Shown in pieces: positions 1 through 5,708 of a stretch of DNA of 14,195 nucleotides (positions within the stretch are counted from its first letter, which is position 1; every line of letters starts with the position of its first letter). Below the pieces are notes generated by a model. It made no database searches, was not told the DNA's origin, and worked only from the letters and a program-made list of their open reading frames with translations. Both the position numbers and the translations under genes were made by a program. The stretch is from an uncultured Lachnospiraceae bacterium (GTDB lineage: Bacteria > Bacillota > Clostridia > Lachnospirales > Lachnospiraceae), in NCBI GenBank assembly GCA_902783295.1, contig CACZQT010000168.1:1-14195 (forward strand). Direction: 5' to 3'.

Positions 1-1529
1 ACTCCCGATTCACGGATTTCCCGGATCAGGTCTCTGCCCTTTTTTGTCCGGAGATTCGGAGTGTAGAGTCCATGGCCGATTCTCATACGCGGCATGGGCT
101 GTCCGTCTCCAAGAGCTCCTTTTACGCAGCGGATGCTGCCTTCCACATTGTTCCGAAGGCTGCCGTTCTCCCCTGCGTGAATCCGTACGGTAAATCCCGG
201 GAATCCGGATGCGATCTTTACGATCTGGGCAATCACACCCTTCAGGTCCGTAACCGGATTGATTTCCTCGCCGATAATATCACTTCCTGCCACATAAGGA
301 TCACCCGCTATGGCCGCAAGCACCTCCAGATTCTCCCTGAAATAGTTACCGGTCTGTGTCCTGTCTCTGACAATTGTAAGCGGAATGCGCCGGATGGCTG
401 CCAGAAAACGCAGGGTAACTCCGGTTTCCCGGGAAACAGCCGGCATGACCGCATGTACCTGAGAGAGCATTCCGGCGGCTCCGTCTTTTTTCACCAGCGT
501 CGTATCTGAAATCTCCGCATAAGTAATTCCCTGTGCGGCATAATTTCTGGCGGTCCAGAGCAGTTTGTCCTGGAACAGAGTATTTGTCCGATATTCCGTA
601 CTCTCATGATCCTTCATCATCTGAAGCACCATCCGGCGGATATCGCCGTCCGGAATCCCCCGCACCGCTTCCATCATATGAAAAGCGGAAAGGCTGCTCC
701 CGTTGTCCAGCACCCCGAGCGGATCCTCCGCAGGGACACCTTTGGTAAAGACATAACGGTACAGATATACTTTTTCCAGATTTGTAAAAACAGCCTGTCC
801 GTCCTTCATGATCGCCAGGGAGCTGCGGATTTTCGCAATATTTTCCGCCGCGTCCGCCGGATTCTTCAAAATCAGATCCGCAAAATTGATAAAAGTGTTG
901 TCATCGATCCTTCGTGTCAGATACTTTCCCGTAAGCGTACAGTCATGGCATTCCGCCTGAGCCCTTTCCCGTCTCTTTCTAAGCTTTTCTTCCTGTTCGG
1001 GACTGCAGGAGAGCTTCAGCTTTTTAATATAATACAGCGGATACCGGAGCTCATGGACGATGCCCAGGGCAATCAGAGTATCCGGCGGCAGATTCGCATT
1101 CATGTGGGTGTGCAGATCTGTATGAAACTTACATTCATTCCGGATGTAGGTCTTTACGATGGTCTCCTTTTCCCCCATCCGGTAGTCCTTGGTCTGGCTC
1201 ATCAGGGTTTTGGAAATAGCCGGAATGTAAGCCTTCATTTCCACCGTTCCGTCCGGATAAATGTTGGCAGTTTTGGTATTCCCCATTCGGAAAATATAAA
1301 CCCTGCGGTTGTAGCCGTCCACATAGCACGGCACATTCCCCTGTATAATCTTGAAGCCCTTTTCATCGTAAGAGATCGGAAGACCGCAGACCCTGGCCAG
1401 ATTGGTAATCAGATTCCCCGTATTATGATTCGGGGTCTGGAGTACATAGCACAGCTCTTCTCCCTCTTTATAGAGATCGACAATAATATCTTTTTCCTTA
1501 TCCAGGTAAAATCTCTGGAACCATATCAT
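1..1529 (-). CDS. Adenosine/AMP deaminase superfamily protein, 3' end cut by window edge
   Basis: The visible 509 residues (C-terminus missing) carry the metal-dependent deaminase signature in order: HTDLHTHMNANL with the HxH metal pair at H140/H142, YAEIS near 337, AGSDIIGEE near 414-422, HAGEN with H451 and the candidate catalytic E454, and RIGHGL with H486. The final Asp-Asp metal/catalytic motif would lie beyond the edge. In this family the enzyme hydrolytically removes the 6-amino group of adenosine or a related purine in the cytoplasm. No signal peptide is seen. Two features are unusual: about 135 residues precede the HxH motif, and HxH and HAGE are 311 residues apart, against roughly 200 in classical adenosine deaminase. 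The usual HVHLDGA reads HTHMNAN here. The ATG at 1529 follows GGGGAGGA by 7 bases. It lies 69 bp after the secreted Ig gene with no terminator between, so co-transcription is likely. Superfamily is confident; substrate is not. Confidence 0.82.
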   Translation of the reverse strand, partial: MIWFQRFYLDKEKDIIVDLYKEGEELCYVLQTPNHNTGNLITNLARVCGLPISYDEKGFKIIQGNVPCYVDGYNRRVYIFRMGNTKTANIYPDGTVEMKAYIPAISKTLMSQTKDYRMGEKETIVKTYIRNECKFHTDLHTHMNANLPPDTLIALGIVHELRYPLYYIKKLKLSCSPEQEEKLRKRRERAQAECHDCTLTGKYLTRRIDDNTFINFADLILKNPADAAENIAKIRSSLAIMKDGQAVFTNLEKVYLYRYVFTKGVPAEDPLGVLDNGSSLSAFHMMEAVRGIPDGDIRRMVLQMMKDHESTEYRTNTLFQDKLLWTARNYAAQGITYAEISDTTLVKKDGAAGMLSQVHAVMPAVSRETGVTLRFLAAIRRIPLTIVRDRTQTGNYFRENLEVLAAIAGDPYVAGSDIIGEEINPVTDLKGVIAQIVKIASGFPGFTVRIHAGENGSLRNNVEGSIRCVKGALGDGQPMPRMRIGHGLYTPNLRTKKGRDLIREIRESG

Positions 1530-1598
1530 AGGTGTTCCTCCCCTGCCATTCTCCCATCAGTACCTGACGCTATGGCAAACCATATGAATAGTCGGATT

Positions 1599-2537
1599 TT
1601 ATTTCACTGTCAGCTTCAGTTTTGCTGTTCGTCCATCTGCAGCTGTAATGGTAATCACGGCTGTCCCCTTTTTACAGGCGTTCAGTCGCAGAGAAAATCC
1701 GGCGCCCATATGAGAATCTCCGGATGCTGTAGCCACTGCATCATTGGAGGAGGACACTTTTACAGGAATGACACTTCCCTGGTTCGGTGCACCGTATTCG
1801 CCCAGAAATGGCCAGATCTGCTCCCCGGTATTTCCATAACTTTTATTATTTTCCAAATCAATCGTCAGCTTCGAATATTTCAGCGGAAATGTTTTAGACA
1901 TTGCCAGCTTTCCGCTCTTATAATCATAACGATAAACCTCATCCCCTGCGTTAAAATGGCCGCCTGAATGTTTGATCCGGATATAAATACTGTTGCCGGA
2001 AACTTTCTGAATGCTCTCTGAAAGCAAACCGACATATTCTGCCCCGTTGCCGCCCCAGGCTTCATGATCCCAGTAAGATTTCACCTTGCTGACCAGTTCT
2101 GTCAGATTCAGAGCGCTTTTCAGCTTCGAAGATTTGTACTTGTATATATCCCCGCTGTTGTATGAGCCGTACTGATCCAATGCGCTTATATAGAGATATG
2201 GTTTCCCGTTTTTCAGGCAGATCAGTTTAATGGTTGACTTCACTATTGCGCCATAAGTTTTTGTCAGGCATTTCTTTCCATTCACATAAACGGTTAATCC
2301 GGTAATATATGCAGACCCGGAAGAAGCGGATTTTGTTTTAACCTTTATCGTATCCTTCTTTTTGTCCCCGGTGACATCATATTTCTTATAAGTTTTATTC
2401 ACCGAAAGATCATAGCATTTCGCTGAGTTCTTAACAGTTGTGGCTGCCAATGACTTATACGGAATGAAGGCCGTAAACAGCATCGCCATAAACAGCAATT
2501 TTAAGAAACGACCATGTTTTTTCAGCATCATCTTCAT
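1599..2537 (-). CDS. Secreted protein with C-terminal bacterial Ig-like (BIG2-type) domain
   Basis: 312 residues. A signal peptide covers about 1-31 (lysines, hydrophobic core, cleavage near SLA/A). A short stretch at about 53-68 (DVTGDKKKDTIKV) resembles the Asp-rich calcium-type loops of FG-GAP/VCBS repeats. The middle is Tyr-, Ser- and Lys-rich, beta-prone and unrecognised. The last 57 residues (256-312) fit a BIG2-like Ig fold, ending KKGTAVITITAADGRTAKL. There is no LPxTG-type signal or terminal membrane anchor, so it is probably released or held non-covalently. The start is the ATG at 2537 or the in-frame ATG two codons later; AGGAAGAGAGG lies just upstream and spaces better to the second. 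It begins 16 bp after the phytase stop, which indicates one operon. The gene is AT-richer than its neighbours (hand count 22 G/C in 2221-2280). Function unknown; perhaps an envelope or carbohydrate-binding accessory. Confidence 0.8.
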   Translation of the reverse strand: MKMMLKKHGRFLKLLFMAMLFTAFIPYKSLAATTVKNSAKCYDLSVNKTYKKYDVTGDKKKDTIKVKTKSASSGSAYITGLTVYVNGKKCLTKTYGAIVKSTIKLICLKNGKPYLYISALDQYGSYNSGDIYKYKSSKLKSALNLTELVSKVKSYWDHEAWGGNGAEYVGLLSESIQKVSGNSIYIRIKHSGGHFNAGDEVYRYDYKSGKLAMSKTFPLKYSKLTIDLENNKSYGNTGEQIWPFLGEYGAPNQGSVIPVKVSSSNDAVATASGDSHMGAGFSLRLNACKKGTAVITITAADGRTAKLKLTVK

Positions 2538-2553
2538 ATCCTCTCTTCCTGCA

Positions 2554-3564
2554 TCAGAAATTAACGGGGTATTCCTCTGCCTGTTCTTTTGCCACCCATT
2601 CGCTCCAGGACATCAGTCTCTCTCTGTACTGATCGCTGTGCAGGTAATCATATACCTGCCGGATGCGCTGTGCCCGCAGAGTATAGACATCCTTAAGCTC
2701 ATTCGAGTCTATGTAGGGGAGATAGTTGCTGCCGGTCATAGCCTGACGCAGCATAATGTCATCAAAAGAAACAGACGGATTCCGGATCATGTCGTAGATT
2801 GCCATGAAGATACCGGTCCGGCTCTTTCCTGCATGGCAGTGGAAGTGCAGCCATACATTGTCCAGACCTGCCGATCTGTCCAATTCATCTACAAAGGAAA
2901 GGAAGGAATCGACAGCCTCCTCCTCGGGCCAGCTGTGATCGTTGGCGGCCAGGCGCAAGTAATGAAACCCCTCGCTCTCCACCAGCTCCTGTTCCGTCAT
3001 CGTCCGCTCCACTGAAATCTCCTGCGGATCAGCCGGCACATTGTCTTTGGCCGTGTACACCGTGATCGTACTTCCGGGTAATAAACCGAAGCGGGAAGCC
3101 TCGTCCGCTTCAGCTTCCTCCAGTGACAGGCCTTTGTTCGCCCAGTTGTGATCACCATACCAGGAAATGCAGATCCCATTGACCAGTCCATGGCTTTCAA
3201 GGCGGCAATCCACTACCCAGATCTGACGATCTCCGGCATATGCACGAAGATCCCCGGCCAGCTGCCGGAATTGATCTTCAGAAAATCCCGCGCTTCCGGA
3301 TATGTTCAGCGTATCCAGTCCTTCAGTACTCGGCATCGTGTCCTGAGAAATCCCAAACTGTTCACATTTTTCCTGCGCAATCGGTGTCAGAGTCCATGCA
3401 CCTTCTGTAAGAAAGCGAACATTGGACAGCGGTTTCCGCCAGGCCTCTGCATCGTTCAAATCAAAGCGGAAGAAGCACGAGGACGTATCCTCTGCCATGG
3501 CAGCTGGCGTCAGAGCCAGCACTGTCATCAGAATGAACATGAAAAAAAACCGTTTCTGTTTCAT
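2554..3564 (-). CDS. Secreted PTP-like cysteine phytase / inositol polyphosphate phosphatase
   Basis: 336 residues with a signal peptide (1-24, cleaved near AMA/E). It belongs to the protein-tyrosine-phosphatase-like phytases, which remove phosphates from myo-inositol hexakisphosphate through a phospho-cysteine intermediate outside the cell. Family landmarks in order: FRFDLNDAEAWRKP near 32-45, WVVDCRLESHGLVNG at 116-130, ISWYGDHNWANKG at 133-145, the likely general-acid loop NDHSWPEE at 208-215 (D209), and the P-loop HCHAGKSRT at 242-250 with nucleophile C243 and phosphate-binding R249. MYDM-like (AIYDMI) and LRQAMTGSNYL segments follow, as in the family. The P-loop has Lys-Ser where known phytases such as Selenomonas PhyA have Val-Gly, so preference for phytate, lower inositol phosphates or another phospho-substrate is open. 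The ATG at 3564 is preceded by GGAGGAA with good spacing. First gene of a likely three-gene operon. Confidence 0.92.
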   Translation of the reverse strand: MKQKRFFFMFILMTVLALTPAAMAEDTSSCFFRFDLNDAEAWRKPLSNVRFLTEGAWTLTPIAQEKCEQFGISQDTMPSTEGLDTLNISGSAGFSEDQFRQLAGDLRAYAGDRQIWVVDCRLESHGLVNGICISWYGDHNWANKGLSLEEAEADEASRFGLLPGSTITVYTAKDNVPADPQEISVERTMTEQELVESEGFHYLRLAANDHSWPEEEAVDSFLSFVDELDRSAGLDNVWLHFHCHAGKSRTGIFMAIYDMIRNPSVSFDDIMLRQAMTGSNYLPYIDSNELKDVYTLRAQRIRQVYDYLHSDQYRERLMSWSEWVAKEQAEEYPVNF

Positions 3565-3602
3565 AGTAATTCCTCCAGAAAAGCCTCTTGCTGCCAGAGC
3601 AT

Positions 3603-3619
3603 CAGCTGATTAACAGCTG
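3603..3619 (-). other. Small inverted repeat in the phytase leader
   Basis: CAGCTG, a five-base spacer and CAGCTG again can form a 6-bp stem in the transcript, roughly 15 to 30 bases after the expected transcription start. Each arm is itself palindromic, so it could equally be a protein site. It is short and no role can be assigned. Confidence 0.25.
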
Positions 3620-3640
3620 TGCGCCTGATTCACTGATACA

Positions 3641-3669
3641 ATCATAGCACGATTATCGTTATTTGAGAA
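3641..3669 (-). promoter_or_regulatory. Candidate promoter of the phytase operon with a palindrome in the spacer
   Basis: Read on the minus strand, TTCTCA (3664-3669) and TATGAT (3641-3646) are separated by exactly 17 bases, and TGC precedes the -10 as an extended -10 element. Between them lies ACGATAATCGT (3649-3659), a perfect 5+1+5 palindrome covering most of the spacer. That is where a repressor would block RNA polymerase. The -35 matches consensus at four of six positions. Expected start of transcription is near 3635. Confidence 0.5.
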
Positions 3670-3693
3670 CATGGATCTGCATATCCCAAACCG

Positions 3694-3727
3694 TAAAGAA
3701 GAAGCCGGCTGCTTTACGCAGCCGGCT
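3694..3727 (-). terminator. Intrinsic terminator of the secreted hydrolase gene
   Basis: A perfect 10-bp GC-rich stem (AGCCGGCTGC, loop of 5, GCAGCCGGCT; 3703-3727) is followed on the minus strand by the T-rich tract TTCTTCTTT. It sits about 80 bp after the hydrolase stop codon and upstream of the phytase promoter, so it separates the two units. Confidence 0.8.
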
Positions 3728-3810
3728 CCCCGGAAAGTTATTTCAGAATATTTTCCTGTGTGAATTCCGGGGCGTTCCCCGGTGAACGGTGATTATCCGT
3801 CAGATTACTG

Positions 3811-5433
3811 TTACTGCAGCGCCCAGGTATGGAAGGAATCTTCATAGATGGTGTACTCATAACCTTCTTTGGAGGTTCCAACCTTGTTGCCGCGTGCAGG
3901 CAGGGTGTACTTATCGCCATCCGCAAGCTTCTCGCCGTATACCAGCGCGCCGGTAGCGGGATCCACAGTCACATCAGGACCATAGAAAGGCTCATCCGCG
4001 AAGTACCAGCCGTTAATACGGGTGGTGGAGTGATCACTCTCGCCCCAGTAATAGTAGATGTTGGAAGGATAGCCGGTCAGGCGAACCTTTTCAGGATCTC
4101 CGCCCAGATCAATCCATTTCTGTACGGCTTCAATATTGTTGGTATCCTGCTCGCCGTCGAAGATCCATGCCTTCAGGCCGGTATCGATGATCGCCTTGGT
4201 ATCTTCGTCGGAAGCGCCAAGGAAGCTGCCGTTCTGGCAGATGTAGCAGTCAATGACGAACGGGAATTCTTCTTTGTCAAGAGCCATATCGACTTCATAC
4301 TGGCCTTCTTTATCCCGTCTGCCTTCCCAGATGTGATACTTGCAGCCGGCCAGAGCCTTGATGATGCGGTTGCTGGCGCTGGTACCACGGGAGTTGCCCT
4401 GGATTACCACAGGACCGGTGATTGCATAGGTCTCGATGAAGTACTTCATGATCCTGACATCGTCTAAGCAGTAGTCATAGTACTCTTTGTATCCGGTTGC
4501 GTCATCGCAGGGGCCGGCATTGGAACGGTCGTCGATCTGGACAACGATGGCGCCGGTATTCGCCCAGCTGGTGGAAGCTGTATCGAAATAAGCAGCAGTC
4601 AGGTAGTTGTTGGAGCCGTCATTCAGCTGCCAGTAAACAATGCCGTTGCCCTGCTCGATAAATACGATACCTTTTGCCGGATCATAGTTTTCAGGTACAA
4701 AGAAGATACCACGGATGAAGTCGTCACCCGTGCCGTCGGTAACCACTTCTTTATTAGCGGTGGTCGGGATCTCGATTCCGGCCTCTTCGAAGGTCTGCCA
4801 GTCAGCGAACTGGCTGTCAATCTGAGGAAGCCACAGACCGCCCTCTACGAACTGGCCCTTCTCATCCGCCATGCAGGCAGCGGATTCTTCGGTTTCACCG
4901 ATATGGCGAAGCTTCAGCTCCAGAGTAGGACGGGTCCAGTAGCCCATGCCGGACCAGTTGGCCTTGTACTCATCGGTATCTTCTTTTCCAAAGAAGATCT
5001 GGCCTTCCGGATCTCTGTACCAGGGACCGGTAACGGAAGCGCCGAAGGAATTTCTCTGACGGGCGCCGGCTGCTACGCCGGTGTAAATCAGGTCGTTGTT
5101 TCCGGTAGCTGCCGTCACCATGGGGATTTCAATGCTGACGACCTGGCCTTCTACGGTCACATCACCGATGGCAACTTTGCCGAAGTCAGGGGTGACAGTT
5201 CCGCGGTCTTCCAGAATATAGCTTTCGGGAGTGATGCCGGACAGATCTACGCCCTCTTTATAGGTAACGTCTACCTGTACCAGGTGGTTGCCATAGATAG
5301 TGCCGTCCAGGTAAGCCTGGATACTTTCCACATCTTCCATAGTCGGAACATTCAGTTCCGGCCTCTCCGCAAATGTGGGGACTGCACTGAAAGCCAGAAC
5401 AGCAGCCAGTGCGATTGAAAGAATTTTTTTCAT
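3811..5433 (-). CDS. Secreted serine alpha/beta-hydrolase (esterase or peptidase-like), probable N-terminal Ig-like domain
   Basis: 540 residues. A signal peptide covers 1-22 (MKKILSIALAAVLAFSAVP, cleaved after TFA). About 25-200 looks like a beta-sandwich of the kind seen before the catalytic domain in EstA-type esterases. About 225-540 is an alpha/beta-hydrolase: RGIFFVPENYDPAKG begins the first strands, IQGNSRGTSASN (344-355) is the nucleophile elbow with S348, and WIFDGEQD (423-430) offers the acid D426. H468 (ESDHSTT) and H536 (DSFHTW) are the candidate catalytic histidines; a C-terminal H536 fits related predicted peptidases. The reaction is probably ester or peptide hydrolysis outside the cell; substrate unknown. 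The frame stays open for 25 codons further upstream, but the ATG at 5433 has AAGGAGG five bases before it and opens directly into the signal peptide. It is a single-gene unit with its own promoter and terminator. Confidence 0.85.
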   Translation of the reverse strand: MKKILSIALAAVLAFSAVPTFAERPELNVPTMEDVESIQAYLDGTIYGNHLVQVDVTYKEGVDLSGITPESYILEDRGTVTPDFGKVAIGDVTVEGQVVSIEIPMVTAATGNNDLIYTGVAAGARQRNSFGASVTGPWYRDPEGQIFFGKEDTDEYKANWSGMGYWTRPTLELKLRHIGETEESAACMADEKGQFVEGGLWLPQIDSQFADWQTFEEAGIEIPTTANKEVVTDGTGDDFIRGIFFVPENYDPAKGIVFIEQGNGIVYWQLNDGSNNYLTAAYFDTASTSWANTGAIVVQIDDRSNAGPCDDATGYKEYYDYCLDDVRIMKYFIETYAITGPVVIQGNSRGTSASNRIIKALAGCKYHIWEGRRDKEGQYEVDMALDKEEFPFVIDCYICQNGSFLGASDEDTKAIIDTGLKAWIFDGEQDTNNIEAVQKWIDLGGDPEKVRLTGYPSNIYYYWGESDHSTTRINGWYFADEPFYGPDVTVDPATGALVYGEKLADGDKYTLPARGNKVGTSKEGYEYTIYEDSFHTWALQ

Positions 5434-5457
5434 AGTACCCTCCTTCTTGCTGATTGC

Positions 5458-5488
5458 GTTCACCATAGCCGGAAGTGCTGCGGTGAAC
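5458..5488 (-). promoter_or_regulatory. Leader hairpin before the hydrolase ribosome binding site
   Basis: GTTCACC (5458-5464) and GGTGAAC (5482-5488) form a perfect 7-bp inverted repeat with a 17-base loop in the 5' leader. It lies between the candidate promoter and the AAGGAGG site, ending about 12 bases before that site. It could act on mRNA stability or translation, or be an operator half-site pair. No known riboswitch is recognised. Confidence 0.35.
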
Positions 5489-5512
5489 ATGTGAAAAATA
5501 TGTGACATCTAT

Positions 5513-5541
5513 TTTGTATCATTTCCGGCTCAATACAGCAA
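5513..5541 (-). promoter_or_regulatory. Candidate promoter of the secreted hydrolase
   Basis: Minus-strand TTGCTG (5536-5541), a 17-base spacer and TACAAA (5513-5518) preceded by TGA (extended -10) make a plausible promoter. Transcription would start near 5506, giving a leader of about 70 bases. Just downstream TCACAT occurs twice, 11 bases apart, about one helical turn, which may be a regulator site. Confidence 0.4.
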
Positions 5542-5596
5542 TGTTTTATTTTTTATATATTCAACTATTTTTTCAAATTTTTACACTGCCTTTGAA

Positions 5597-5614
5597 ATCT
5601 GCCGGCCGGCAGAT
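5597..5614. repeat. 18-base perfect palindrome between two surface-protein units
   Basis: ATCTGCCGGCCGGCAGAT is fully self-complementary and sits in the AT-rich 275-bp gap between the multi-Ig gene and the hydrolase gene. A second GCCGGCCG-type core lies about 65 bp to the right (near 5674-5682). With no T-run after it on the minus strand, it is at best a weak terminator for the multi-Ig gene. A dimeric protein site is equally possible. No other terminator is visible in this gap. Confidence 0.45.
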
Positions 5615-5708
5615 ATTCACATTTTTTGATCTCGTTCATAATCCTGAAGAAGTCATTATTTATTCACTGGATCGGCCGGCAAAACAACGTTCCCTGTTCC
5701 CGTCCGCA

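Noticed and set aside
606..1967. Long plus-strand open frame (453 codons)
   Set aside because: It lies opposite the deaminase-like and Ig-protein genes, whose motifs and ribosome binding sites are clear on the minus strand. Its translation is rich in His, Cys and Arg with no domain or start signal.
1..3564. RADAR defence system (rdrA/rdrB) suggested by the enlarged deaminase
   Set aside because: No AAA-type ATPase gene precedes the deaminase. The upstream genes encode secreted proteins, which do not fit the known gene order.
5565..5639. 24-codon minus-strand frame (MNEIKKCEYLPAGRFQRQCK...) in the gap before the hydrolase
   Set aside because: Only a weak ribosome binding site, it spans the palindrome and promoter region, and length is within chance expectation.
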